A stretch of 64,000 nt of DNA from Eublepharis macularius (GCF_028583425.1 NC_072806.1:30736001-30800000), one strand, 5' to 3'; positions 37,451 to 47,074 are shown, counted from the first letter of the stretch. Translations and numbers: made by a program. Notes: generated from the sequence alone by a model not told the origin.

Positions 37451-37702
37451 AACAACAACAACAACAACATTTGATTTATATACCGCCCTTCAGGGTGACT
37501 TACACCCGCCCAGAGCAGTTTACAAAGTATGTTGTTATCCCCACAATAATCACCCTGTGAGGTGGGTGGGGCTGAGAGAGCTCCGAGAAGCTGTGACTAT
37601 TCCAAGGTCACCCAGCTGGCTTCAAGCAGAGGAGTGGGGAATCAAACCTGGCTCTCCAGATTAGAGTCCCGCACTCTTAACCACTACACCAAACTGGCTC
37701 TC
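37451..37702 (-). repeat. tRNA-derived SINE (Sauria-type), antisense
   Basis: Reverse complement of the SINE at 33635: plus strand begins (aac)n, then tttatataccgcccttcag, the core caccctgtgaggtgggtgg, and ends at ccactacacc aaactggctc, the inverted A-box end. Confidence 0.9.
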
Positions 37703-37904
37703 TTGGTTGTGGCTCAGTGGTGGAGCACCTGCTTTGCATGCAGAGAGTCCCAAATTCAATCCCCAGCACTTCCCCGGAAAAAACTGCTAATAGCAGGTGT
37801 TGGGAGAGACTTTTCTCTGCCTGAGACCCTAGAGAGCTGCTGGCAATCAGAGCAGAACCAGAGGACCAGTGATCTGATTCTGCATAAGGCAGCTACATAT
37901 GTTC
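37703..37904 (+). repeat. Second tRNA-SINE family (ctcagtggtggagcacctg type)
   Basis: A-box gtggctcagtggtggagca, B-box caaattcaatccccagca, then gagaccctagagagctgctg and the 3' phrase gattctgcataaggcagct. It abuts the antisense SINE. Related copies at 46849 and 52961. Confidence 0.85.
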
Positions 37905-40612
37905 ACTTTGTTTTTTGCATTTATCAGAAGAATCCACATTTAGTCTCCCCTCCCCTGCAAACTCCCTGTTCTATGAGCCGAAAAATACCATTAATAGACA
38001 AAACACCATTTGCTTGCTTAGCCGGGGGAGGTGTGGGGGGGGGGTTTAGGTTGGACTCACTCTGTGTTTCAGGACACTTGAGATACCCCCTTCCCCACCT
38101 ACTGTAATCCTCAAGGGCTAGTTCCCGCAGTCCTACTGGGGTAGGAGGAGGGGGAGTAGGCATGTTTATTTTTTAATCGGTGGTCTTGGCTAATGGGTCC
38201 TCTAAAGCCTTGACTTAAAAAAAAAAGGGGGGGAGCGCCAACAAGCTGAGGAAACAAGAAGAAGAAGAGGGGCATAGAATGAAGAGACAGTTTATTATGA
38301 AGAACTGCTGTAGTCCATTTTTCAGAGGCAACTCAATTTATCCAATTCCATCTCAAGATAATGCGTTGTCAGTCGAGGAGACAAGGGAAAACAGGATTCT
38401 CTTGTGACAGGCTTGAATCAATGGAGCTGTCCCCAAACAAGGGTTGCAACCCAGAACATGTCAATCCACAGCATTTTAAAATACTAATGAACTGCTTCCA
38501 AGCCATGTAGAAGGTTCCCCTCTCCACTTGCTTCCTCTCATTCTTTAACCACGAGCACATGCCAGTTTCGCCTGTGGATGCATGTCAGCTCCATGCAGGC
38601 CTTGAGCAGAAAGGATTTGTACTCAAATACCTTTGGATGTGTGTCATGCTCTGAAGATTAGGTAGGGGAAACGAGAGGAAGCTCAAGCAATTTTTCTTTC
38701 CTGTCCCTTGCACAAGCTGTCATATTTAAACCCCCTGTAAGGGCATAATACAGGAGGTGGGACTTAAATGTCCTGTTCCTTCAATAGAAGGAATGGGTAG
38801 CTGAAGTTTTCATGGCATGGAGATAAATAACATCACCTCCCATAAAGCTGCTATTTAGAGGGCAGGACATTTTTTTCCAGGCAGTTGGCAACCCTAGCCT
38901 TCCCTTTGCACTATTTCTTTGAAAGAAATCTTCATCCCTGTGGCTATTTGTGTGCTAGACTCCCCCTTCCCACTCTACTTGGGGGGAAAGCACCTGGGGT
39001 TTGGGAATACTGTTGAAAAACAGCATGGGGAGGCTAACAGCCATGTTCCAGTTCTTCAGCTACAATCTAGATCCCTCTTCCTCAAATTTGCTTTTAAAGA
39101 AAATTAACAGTGGCTGGAGATCTGCCCACAGCTGTTGCTCATACTCCAAGTAGATGCAGACATCTTTGAAAAGTCAAGTGAGGCCCGCCGTCTCTCCTAA
39201 GTCCTGGTAGCTGCCCCTAAGCCACACCTTTTAGGTATCACCCAGTAGAGGTACCTGAGTACTCACTTTGAGGGGTATGAGTTTATGGATCTCTTTGCTA
39301 GAGTCCTCCAGCTTTCCAACTCATCCTCCCTCCCTCCTTTGTATTACAGTTTCCCCCGTAGTTGTATGTGTTCAACAGGAGTACAACTGGCAGAAATGTA
39401 ACATGCTCCTTTAAGGAAAGGTACGGTCATGGTCGTGGCCTCCAGCCATCTGTAGCTGTGTTTTATTGTGGGCACGTACTGACCAATTTTTGATGTGTCC
39501 ATCCTATTCAGTGGGACACAGATAGGCGCTGGGTATGCACATCCACATCAAAGGATTAATCAAAGCTTTGTGGCTGGCAGAAACAAACCAGTAGCAAAAG
39601 AGGAACAACCAATATAACACCTTTTCAGGCATATACAAAAATAAAATAAAAATGAATATAATTATGGGGAAAACTTGATGTGAGAAAAGGACAACCAGTG
39701 TAGCTGAAAATAAAGAATAAGTGTGTTCTACAAATAAAGTGGGGATATAGAAATGGAATGGAACTGCTTTTGGATTCTAATCTCTTCCTTCAATGAGAAT
39801 GAGAGAGTTGATTGTTTCTATCAGAACTGCCGGTCATTAACAACAAATTCTTTTTTCTTGCCTCTGTAACTTCCCCTCTTCTCTAGTGATAGTCAACAGA
39901 GCGACACTTAACATTTAATTAATTGGATTAAGCCTTGATGGTTGTAAACAAAAAGTGGATGAATTGTAATAATTGGGGGGAAACAGAGCATCCAGTGGCA
40001 CGAGGCAGAGGTAGGTGGGAGAACACTGTGGCATTAAAAGTGGAATTGCACTCTTAATTAATTGATTTGCAACAAAGTTATCTTTGAATAATTACGAACA
40101 GCGCAGCCCTGTCAGTGCAATTAGCTCCTGCTTGTCATAACTGCACAGAGGCAGGTGTGCATATAAACCAGCCTGGATAGGGCCAATTTGGGCAAGACTG
40201 TGAACAAGTACTTGATGATTTACCTTTTAACAACCGTGTATACCTTCAGTTAACTTCCCGTGTGCCCATATGGGGAAGTGAAGTCAAAGAATGAAGATGG
40301 ACGTAGTTGGAGAACTGGGGGGGCAATATGGACCTCAGGCATCCATTCATGCCTTTTTTCCCCCTGGGACGCATTACTTCTGCAGGTTTTTCAAGTGGAT
40401 AATTACGGTGAAAGGGTAGTTCTGATTGGCAAATGTCTGTCACCAATCCATCCCCTCCATTGCTAGACATATCGCACATATTTTTAAAATGTGTAAAGTT
40501 TTATTAAATAAGTTGAAGTAGTAATAAAATTCTGTATGAATTTTTTTAAAGCAGAAATGGAGGCAGAGGGATAAGACTCATCACCTTTGCAAGGGCAGGT
40601 AAAGAACTCTCT
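37905..40612. other. Non-coding flank of the DIRS element
   Basis: No supported gene or complete element. A G run lies at 38035-38043 and an A/G run at 38219-38235. The frame at 37562-38107 is an accident of two SINEs. Confidence 0.35.
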
Positions 40613-40811
40613 GTTCATCTTCGTTCTTCTGTGCCTCCACACATGGGGACTGCGCAGGCGCAGGCCAGCCGCCGGAGAATTTTCTAGAGCTTCCATGGCT
40701 CCGAAGGGGCCGTTTGTCGCGCGCCACAGCGACCGTTTTCCCGCCCAAACGGTCACGTGATCCTCCAGCGACCAACGGCCCCTTCCCTCAGTTCTCTTCT
40801 TGCCGCCGCTT
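40613..40811 (+). repeat. DIRS left inverted terminal repeat
   Basis: About 199 bp, the near-exact reverse complement of 46490-46686. Very CpG-rich, with the palindromic E-box TCACGTGA at 40753-40760; likely contains the promoter. Its outer ~30 bp (cttcgttcttctgtgcctcc) differ from those of the right repeat. Confidence 0.93.
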
Positions 40812-40995
40812 GGAGAGAACGTGAGCTTCGTTGCTCTGTGCTTTTGTGCTTCGTGCTTTATTCTGACTGATTGCTTGGCTTTTGACTTCGGACTTCGTGA
40901 CCTCGACTATTCTTCGGATCTCGTTTTGGACTTTGTTGTGGACTCGGTAATTTGACTCGGACTGTTTTTGACCTTCCTTTCGCGTGCCCCTGAAG

Positions 40996-43155
40996 ATGGC
41001 CTCAAAGGCTCTCTTCAAGCATTGCCTCCAATGCCAAACTAAAATGGCCAAGACCGATGGCCATGAACTGTGCCTGTTCTGTTTGGGGGAGACCCATAAT
41101 GTGACGGCCTGTAAGATTTGCCAGGGCTTCACCAGCAAGGCCCGACAGGAGCGCAAGGCCCGTCTTAACTCCTCCCTGTGGCAGAAGGTCATGTCCGGAG
41201 GCGCCCCGTTGCCCTCCTCCAAGGCCGGCCCTAGCCCCTCTGCCGAACGGCATTCCAGAGCTGGCTCAGTGGCCTCCGCGAGGTCGGGGTCGAAACCGCG
41301 TCCCCCGAGTGCCTCGGCGTCGAGAGCGGCCTCTCCAGCGCAGGGACCGGTGCGGCCGCCCCGTAGCGCATCTTCCACCAGGTCGGATCCGAGACCGACA
41401 TCGGAACCGAGGATCCGTCTACCGAGTCCCCGATCGGAACCGACGACCGGGTCGATTCCGGTAAAACCTAAGAGGTCGAGGCCGAGGACCCCTTCGAAGG
41501 CGAGGAGCGCGTCGGTTCCGAGGTCTTCTTCGGAACCGGCGAAGAAGAAGAAGAAGACCAAACATCATCGGTCGCCGCATCCCGCTCCCCAGGAGGAGGT
41601 CATCGTGCTTCCTCACACGCCTTCCCCTCATCTGGATTCCCCCGAACCAGAGGAACTCGCCATGCCAGTGCCGGATCCGATGGCCTTCGAGACGGTGCCC
41701 GCGGAATTCTCGTCGGGGCCGGAGCCGAGCCCGCGCCGTCGGAGCCGACCATCGCCTGCTCTTCGGTCGCCGAGGCTGGAACCGAGCCCGTCTCCTCGTC
41801 GGAGCCGTCCTTCCCCTGCCCGTCCATCTTCACCAGCTGCCGGTCGTGAGCGACGTCGGTCTGGGGACAGTGTCCGATCGGCCCGGTCCACTGCGTCCCG
41901 ACATCGACAGGCCTCCTACCTCCCCTCGCCATACCGTTGCCAGTGGGAAGGGGCACCTGCGGGTTTCTCCGTGTCGGAACCGAGGCCTTCGACATCGAGG
42001 TCGGCGTGGGCTCCCCCTCCGCTCCAGGTTCCGGAATCCCAGCTCGGTTCCGATGAGGAGGATGTGGAGAGCTTTGGCGGCTACCAGTCGGAGTCCTGGT
42101 CCGAACCATCGCCAGCTGAGGAGCTAGTGCCATCTGCGGACTCGCCATTCGAGGACCTCCGCATCTACGCCGACCAGATGGCACGGATGGCGAAGGCTCT
42201 CGAGATGGACATCTCCTCGGCAGTCCCCCAGACCAAGGACAAGCTCCTCAAGCGTATCTATGGGGATAATCCGGCGTATGTTGGCTTCCCCATGCTCGAG
42301 GGTATTGAGGAGATTGTGGAGAAGGTATGGCAGGTGCCCTGCGATCAACCTCCAACATCCAAGCGCATCGAGCAGCTTTACAAGATTAAGCAGGGTACCT
42401 GGCCGGCGTTGGTGAAACACCCTCCACCTTCCTCCCTGGTCACAGAGGAATTCAACCCCCGACGATCGGGTCACTCCTCGGTGCCTGCCGATAAAGAGGG
42501 CAAGAAGCTTGATGCCATGGGCAGGCGCCAGTACATCGTCTCTTCGCTGGGTCTGAGGATTGCCAACTACCAGACCATCATGGCAGGGTACCAGCTGTAC
42601 CTCTGGGAGAAGTTGGCATCCTATACCCGGGACCTCCCTCCTGAGCAGAGGGCGGTGGTGTCCCTGCTGCAAACAGAGGCTGTCCGGCTGTCGAAACAGC
42701 AAATGAACGCAGGGAGCCACGCTGAGGACACTGCTGCTAGGGGGATGGCTTCGGCGGTGGTCCTCAGGCGCCACTCCTGGTTGCGGTCTACGGCCCTGTC
42801 CCAAGAGGTGCGTTCCAGAGTGGAGAGCATGCCATTTGAGGGGGACTCGCTCTTTTCCAAAGCGACCGACGAGACCCTGAAGAAAAAGAAGGAGGACCGG
42901 CAGACGGCGCGGTCTTTGGGTCTGGCTCCAGCGGACAAGCCCTCCTCCAGGTCACGGTACGCTCCCCGATCTGGCCCTTACCATTACCAGGGCAGATACC
43001 AGCAACAGCGGCCGGGCTACCAGCAGTATCCTGCCTACCAACAGCGGCCCTACCCTCCCGCACAACAGCAGAGGAGGCGTCGGCCCTTCAAGCCTCGTCC
43101 GGCACAACAACCGGCCCAGCAGAAGGATCAGCAGGGCACCGGGAGGCAGTACTGA
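40996..43155 (+). CDS. DIRS ORF1, Gag-like nucleic-acid-binding protein
   Basis: 719 residues from the ATG at 40996; an upstream in-frame GTG is less likely as start. Residues 10-42 form a zinc-knuckle-like array (C10-x2-C13, C26-x2-C29, H34, C39-x2-C42). Residues ~75-330 are Ser/Arg/Pro-rich and basic, with an EPAKKKKKTKHH patch resembling a nuclear signal. Residues ~385-560 form the conserved helical domain of vertebrate DIRS ORF1 proteins, also found in the LAP2-alpha C-terminus (motif RMAKALEMDISS). The tail from ~655 is Gln/Tyr/Pro-rich. By analogy it packages element RNA and may reach the nucleus. It ends in UGA at 43153, and the RT frame continues in the same frame beyond it. The protein assignment is by position and the shared motif in other copies. 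Confidence 0.85.
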   Translation: MASKALFKHCLQCQTKMAKTDGHELCLFCLGETHNVTACKICQGFTSKARQERKARLNSSLWQKVMSGGAPLPSSKAGPSPSAERHSRAGSVASARSGSKPRPPSASASRAASPAQGPVRPPRSASSTRSDPRPTSEPRIRLPSPRSEPTTGSIPVKPKRSRPRTPSKARSASVPRSSSEPAKKKKKTKHHRSPHPAPQEEVIVLPHTPSPHLDSPEPEELAMPVPDPMAFETVPAEFSSGPEPSPRRRSRPSPALRSPRLEPSPSPRRSRPSPARPSSPAAGRERRRSGDSVRSARSTASRHRQASYLPSPYRCQWEGAPAGFSVSEPRPSTSRSAWAPPPLQVPESQLGSDEEDVESFGGYQSESWSEPSPAEELVPSADSPFEDLRIYADQMARMAKALEMDISSAVPQTKDKLLKRIYGDNPAYVGFPMLEGIEEIVEKVWQVPCDQPPTSKRIEQLYKIKQGTWPALVKHPPPSSLVTEEFNPRRSGHSSVPADKEGKKLDAMGRRQYIVSSLGLRIANYQTIMAGYQLYLWEKLASYTRDLPPEQRAVVSLLQTEAVRLSKQQMNAGSHAEDTAARGMASAVVLRRHSWLRSTALSQEVRSRVESMPFEGDSLFSKATDETLKKKKEDRQTARSLGLAPADKPSSRSRYAPRSGPYHYQGRYQQQRPGYQQYPAYQQRPYPPAQQQRRRRPFKPRPAQQPAQQKDQQGTGRQY

Positions 43156-45048
43156 CGGGTCACGCCAGCCGTATCCCCGAACTTTTCGGACAGACTTAGT
43201 CCACTCCTCTCTGAGTGGGAGTCAATAACATCTGACTCATGGGTCTTAACTATTGTTGAGCTGGGATACGGGCTGGAATTTGTTGAGCTGCCTAGATGCA
43301 GTTCACCCCTGACAGCTGTCAATAACACTATGGCCGAGCTGGATGCGGAGATCGTGTCGCTCTTGGCCAAGGGTGCTGTGGAAGAATTGCCCTATGAGGA
43401 CTCTGTAAAGGGATTCTTCTCTAGGTTCTTCCTGGTCCCTAAGAAGGATGGGGGCTTACGTCCCATCTTAGATCTGAGGGACCTTAATGCCTTCCTCAAG
43501 GTGACCAAATTCAAAATGGTAACGTTGGCGGCTGTGATCGCCTTGCTGAAACAGGGGGATTGGTTTGCGGTTCTTGACTTAAAAGACGCATACTTTCACG
43601 TGGGCATACGGAAGGAGCACAGGAAGTACCTGAGCTTTGTTTACCGGCAACGGGTTTTCCGGTATAAGGTGCTCCCCTTTGGCCTGTCCACTGCCCCACG
43701 AGTGTTCACTAAATGTGTGGCCCCTGTGGTTTCCTTCCTACGGGAAGAAGGCTGTACCATCTTTCCGTACCTCGATGACTGGCTCATCGTGGCTGAATCG
43801 GAGTCTAGGCTGGTGCAGGACATTGGCTTGGTACTTAGCACTTGCCAACGCCTGGGGCTCCTGGTGAACTTGGAGAAATCCAAACTGGTGCCCAACTGCA
43901 AAGTGTCCTACATTGGTGCACTGTTAGACTCTGTGGAGGGTAAGGCCCTGCTCCCTTTGGAGAGGGCTCGGTCCCTAAGGGGTCTAGTGTCCATGTTTAA
44001 AAGGAACCGATTCCAGTCTGTGCGCACTATCCAGTGCTTACTGGGGCATATGGCAGCGGCCACCTCTGTGGTGCCTTTCGCTAGGCTGCGTATGCGCCCT
44101 CTCCAGAACTGGTTTGTGCGGAGGTATGATGCTCTACTGCACCCTCCGTCCCTCAAATTCTCTATCCCGAGGGTCATCCTCTCCTCCTTGAACTGGTGGC
44201 TGTCTGATGACAACTTGTTTAGAGGGACCCCTTTTGGGTATCAACACCATGACATCACGGTTACCACTGATGCCTCTCTGTTGGGATGGGGGGCTTACTG
44301 TGGTGATGTGTCTGTGCAAGATGTCTGGTCTGACAGGGAAAAGACCCTCCATATCAATGTGCTTGAACTAAGGGCCATTCGTTTCGCACTTGTGTCTCTT
44401 ACAGCACTGCTGAGAAATCGTCAGGTCTTGGTGCAGACGGACAACACGACTGCCATGTACTACGTGAATCAGCAGGGGGGCACAGTGTCCATGGCCCTGT
44501 GCCGGGAAGCCACACTCACTTGGCAGTGGGCTATCAAGAACGGCGTGTCGCTCCGTGCTATACACGTGGCTGGGTCGGACAATGCCCGGGCAGATGCCCT
44601 CAGCAGGGTCCCTTTACTGGACCACGAGTGGGAACTGAACGTAGAGTGCGTTGGGCCGATCTTCCAGATGTGGGGTCATCCAGTGATAGATGTGTTCGCC
44701 ACTGCGGCGACCACCAAGGCCCACACGTTCTGTTCCAGGGCAGGGAGCGACCCCCTCTCTATTGGGGATGCCTTCCAGTTTACGTGGACGCAGGGCTTGC
44801 ACTACATGTTTCCTCCGTTCCCCTTGATTCCCAGGGTCCTGTGCAAGATAGGGGAGGACGGGACGGACTGCATTCTAGTGGCCCCCTTCTGGCCACGGCA
44901 GGTTTGGTTCCCGAAGCTCCTGCGGATGTCCCAACGGACGTATGTGAGTCTGCCCCCACGGCAAGACCTTCTCCTAAACGGGAGCCTGGTCCACCACGAT
45001 CCAAGGAAGCTGCACCTAACGGCTTGGCGGATCGTTCCTCCCCGATAG
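43156..45048 (+). CDS. DIRS reverse transcriptase / RNase H (with methyltransferase-like C-terminal region)
   Basis: The frame is open from the codon after the ORF1 UGA; the first ATG is at 43330 (572 residues from there). RT homology such as SDSWVLTIVELGYGLEFV begins upstream of that ATG, so translation probably enters from ORF1 by stop readthrough, or from a non-AUG or internal start. Numbered from 43330: RT boxes LDLKDAY (82-88), PFGLSTAP (116-123) and the catalytic YLDD (147-150). RNase H has D314, E346, D371 and D422 as likely metal ligands (VTTDASLLGWG, LELRAI, QTDNTTAMYY, DNARADALS). Residues ~450-570 match the DIRS region related to Dam methyltransferases; the expected (D/N)PP(Y/W) site reads MFPPF, so catalysis there is doubtful. 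The recombinase frame overlaps its 3' end. Confidence 0.92.
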   Translation, partial: RVTPAVSPNFSDRLSPLLSEWESITSDSWVLTIVELGYGLEFVELPRCSSPLTAVNNTMAELDAEIVSLLAKGAVEELPYEDSVKGFFSRFFLVPKKDGGLRPILDLRDLNAFLKVTKFKMVTLAAVIALLKQGDWFAVLDLKDAYFHVGIRKEHRKYLSFVYRQRVFRYKVLPFGLSTAPRVFTKCVAPVVSFLREEGCTIFPYLDDWLIVAESESRLVQDIGLVLSTCQRLGLLVNLEKSKLVPNCKVSYIGALLDSVEGKALLPLERARSLRGLVSMFKRNRFQSVRTIQCLLGHMAAATSVVPFARLRMRPLQNWFVRRYDALLHPPSLKFSIPRVILSSLNWWLSDDNLFRGTPFGYQHHDITVTTDASLLGWGAYCGDVSVQDVWSDREKTLHINVLELRAIRFALVSLTALLRNRQVLVQTDNTTAMYYVNQQGGTVSMALCREATLTWQWAIKNGVSLRAIHVAGSDNARADALSRVPLLDHEWELNVECVGPIFQMWGHPVIDVFATAATTKAHTFCSRAGSDPLSIGDAFQFTWTQGLHYMFPPFPLIPRVLCKIGEDGTDCILVAPFWPRQVWFPKLLRMSQRTYVSLPPRQDLLLNGSLVHHDPRKLHLTAWRIVPPR

Positions 45049-46064
45049 GCTTTACTGACGAGGTACAGAGGGTCCTCCTGAATGCTCGTCGGCCATCCAC
45101 TAGGCGCGCTTATGCGGCCAAGTGGCGCAGGTTTGAGCTCTGGGCAGTTGCCAGAGGAGTGGTGCCTGACAACAGTCCCTTGGGGGTTGTGTTCGAGTAT
45201 TTGTGCCACTTGCGTGGCCTGGGCTTGAAGGCTTCCTCCCTCAAGGTCCACCTGGCAGCGATATCAGCTGCTCACACCCGAGTTGAGGGTGCTACGGTGT
45301 TTTCTCACCCACAATCCCGCCAGTTCCTTAAGGGCATGTACAATCTTTACCCACCTGTGTCTGCGCCAGTGCCTCAGTGGTCGCTGTCCTTGGTGCTCTC
45401 ACGTCTCATGTTGCCTCCATTTGAACCTATGGCTACATGCCCCTTGGATATGCTATCCTACAAGGTAGCATTCTTGGTGGCCGTCACATCGGCCAGAAGG
45501 GTCAGTGAACTGTCTGCACTGCGGTCTGACCCTCCCTTTCTTGTGTTTCATCCCAACAAGGTGGTCCTGCGTCCCTGCCTCGGGTTCCTGCCCAAGGTGG
45601 TGTCCGCCTTCCACCTCTCGCAGGATATCTCACTGCCTGCATTCTTTCCTCAACCCTCCTCTAAGGGGGAAAAGGCCCTCCATACCCTAGACTTGAAGAG
45701 GGCCCTAGCCTATTACCTGGATAGGACGAAAGGGTTCCGCTCCAGTCCTCACCTGTTTGTATGTTTTGGGGCCAAGGACAAGGGTAACAGGGCTTCCTCA
45801 CAGACCCTGTCTAGGTGGATTGTGACGGCCATTAGCAAGGCCTATTCCCTGGCAGGGGTAGCTTGCCCGCTTCATGTCAGAGCCCACTCCACGCGGTCCC
45901 AAGCATCCTCTTCGGCACTCCTCAGGGGGGTGCCCCTGGTTAACATTTGTAAAGCAGCCACATGGTCCTCTGCAGACACCTTTGTCAGGCATTACGCCGT
46001 TGATGTCAATGCGGAGCAGGATGTATCTGTGGCCAAGGCTGTCTTACACTCCCTCTTTTCCTGA
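44499..46064 (+). CDS. DIRS tyrosine recombinase (YR)
   Basis: The open frame starts at 44499 in a different phase from RT, but only the part from about 45048 (starting GFTDEVQRVLLNARRPSTR, ~338 residues) resembles a recombinase; the earlier part is out-of-phase overlap with RT/RNase H, so the true start is unclear. Core-binding domain first, then the catalytic domain with Arg in TSARRVSEL (codons at 45495-45500), His-x-x-Arg in AHSTRS (45885-45896) and the nucleophile Tyr in VRHYAVD (45993-45995). A complete R-H-R-Y set suggests a competent enzyme. Its job is to integrate the circular DNA copy, replacing the DDE integrase of LTR elements. Confidence 0.92.
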   Translation: MPGSHTHLAVGYQERRVAPCYTRGWVGQCPGRCPQQGPFTGPRVGTERRVRWADLPDVGSSSDRCVRHCGDHQGPHVLFQGRERPPLYWGCLPVYVDAGLALHVSSVPLDSQGPVQDRGGRDGLHSSGPLLATAGLVPEAPADVPTDVCESAPTARPSPKREPGPPRSKEAAPNGLADRSSPIGFTDEVQRVLLNARRPSTRRAYAAKWRRFELWAVARGVVPDNSPLGVVFEYLCHLRGLGLKASSLKVHLAAISAAHTRVEGATVFSHPQSRQFLKGMYNLYPPVSAPVPQWSLSLVLSRLMLPPFEPMATCPLDMLSYKVAFLVAVTSARRVSELSALRSDPPFLVFHPNKVVLRPCLGFLPKVVSAFHLSQDISLPAFFPQPSSKGEKALHTLDLKRALAYYLDRTKGFRSSPHLFVCFGAKDKGNRASSQTLSRWIVTAISKAYSLAGVACPLHVRAHSTRSQASSSALLRGVPLVNICKAATWSSADTFVRHYAVDVNAEQDVSVAKAVLHSLFS

Positions 46065-46239
46065 GGGAGTTTTGGTATGACTTTCTTGGCGTACCTGTTG
46101 GGTACCCTTGAGTGAAAGTGTGTATATATGTACCTGGGGGTGTGTATATATGTAAATATTGAGTATTTATGTGTCCTTACACAGTATTTTTACATAGATG
46201 TATATATGCATATCTATTTATTGTTGATCTTGTTTGCTT

Positions 46240-46245
46240 AATAAA
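46240..46245 (+). promoter_or_regulatory. Poly(A) signal of the DIRS element
   Basis: AATAAA lies 175 bp after the recombinase stop, following an AT-rich tract with repeated gtatatatgta units, and before the internal complementary region. Confidence 0.6.
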
Positions 46246-46296
46246 ATTGTGTTGGACTTCACCCCCGCCTTCCTTATTGTGTGAAGCTTGGTACAC

Positions 46297-46388
46297 TCCC
46301 ATGTGTGGAGGCACAGAAGAACGAAGATGAAAACAGGGTTAACATACCTGTAACTTATGTTCATCGAGTTCTTCTGTGCTGACACACA
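46297..46388 (+). repeat. DIRS internal complementary region
   Basis: 46297-46331 is the reverse complement of the outer left end (including the left-specific cacagaagaacgaagatga), and 46330-46388 is the reverse complement of the outer right end with its extension (aacatacctgtaacttatgt, ttcatcgagttcttctgtgc). The two abut, as expected of a template that bridges both termini during circle formation. Confidence 0.92.
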
Positions 46389-46489
46389 ACCCTCCCTCCT
46401 ACCCCGCTGTGAACTCCAATGCACAATACTGTGATGGCTGTAACGGATATTGGTGTTTTTTAAGGTGTTACGGCTGAAGTGTGTTGGTC

Positions 46490-46715
46490 AAGCGGCGGCA
46501 AGGGAGAACTGAGGGAAGGGGCCGTTGGTCGCTGGAGGATCACGTGACCGTTTGGGCGGGAAAACGGTCGCTGAGGCGCGCGACAAACGGCCCCTTCGGA
46601 GCCATGGAAGCTCTAGAAAATTCTCCGGCGGCTGGCCTGCGCCTGCGCAGTCCCCATGTGTGTCAGCACAGAAGAACTCGATGAACATAAGTTACAGGTA
46701 TGTTAACCCTGTTTT
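46490..46715 (-). repeat. DIRS right inverted terminal repeat with extension
   Basis: 46490-46686 mirrors the left repeat, including TCACGTGA at 46540-46547; 46687-46715 (ataagttacaggtatgttaa, ccctgtttt) is unique to the right end and is copied in the internal complementary region. Unequal ends are normal for DIRS. Confidence 0.92.
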
Positions 46716-46848
46716 AATATGTCCTGTCTGTTTTTACATTGCAAGTAACCTTCCCCACAAGCATATTTCCCCAGGAAAGGGAGGTTATAGATTTCCCACA
46801 GTATTCCATGAAAATATTGCCGGGGCTATAATCTTAGACCACCTCAAG

Positions 46849-46985
46849 AGGGCCTGTGGCTCAGAGGCAGAGCGCTTGCTTTGCGTGGTCTCTGTTTCAG
46901 TCCTTAGCATCCCCGCTTAAAAATAAAGCCACTGCCAGTCCAAGTAGACTGAACTAGGCTAGATAGATTACTGACCTGACACTTT
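46849..46985 (+). repeat. tRNA-SINE fragment (ctcagtggcagagc type)
   Basis: ggcctgtggctcagaggcag (A-box) and a degraded B-box (gtttcagtccttagcatcc), then tgccagtccaagtagactga. Same family as 37703 and 52961, 3' truncated. Confidence 0.7.
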
Positions 46986-47074
46986 ACGTAGTGTTGTTTG
47001 GAGAATTTAAAAATTGTTTGGCAACGAGCGATAATCCTGTGATTAGAATTACCTTGTGAGTAAGGACACAAAAA

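Larger units (their letters stand above)
40613..46715 (+). mobile_element. Apparently complete DIRS-type tyrosine-recombinase retrotransposon
   Basis: All structural parts of a DIRS element are present in order: left inverted terminal repeat (40613-40811), Gag-like ORF1, RT/RNase H frame with a C-terminal methyltransferase-like region, overlapping tyrosine recombinase, poly(A) signal, internal complementary region (46297-46388), and right inverted repeat (46490-46686) with a 29-bp extension to 46715. DIRS elements copy RNA into a circle closed on the internal complementary region and integrate it by recombinase, so no target duplication is expected, and none is seen. GC content and codon use are much higher than in the AT-rich flanks. 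Coding frames are open apart from one UGA between ORF1 and RT, so the copy looks young. Activity cannot be judged from sequence alone. Confidence 0.92.

Noticed and set aside
37562..38107. 181-codon plus-strand frame
   Set aside because: Runs through two adjacent SINEs and unrelated flank; no coding signature.
40788..41561. 257-codon minus-strand open frame
   Set aside because: Lies opposite DIRS ORF1 and the left terminal repeat; GC-rich, repetitive Ser/Arg coding on the other strand explains the open antisense frame.
42124..42804. 226-codon minus-strand open frame
   Set aside because: Shadow of the conserved ORF1 domain; no recognisable protein and no promoter context.
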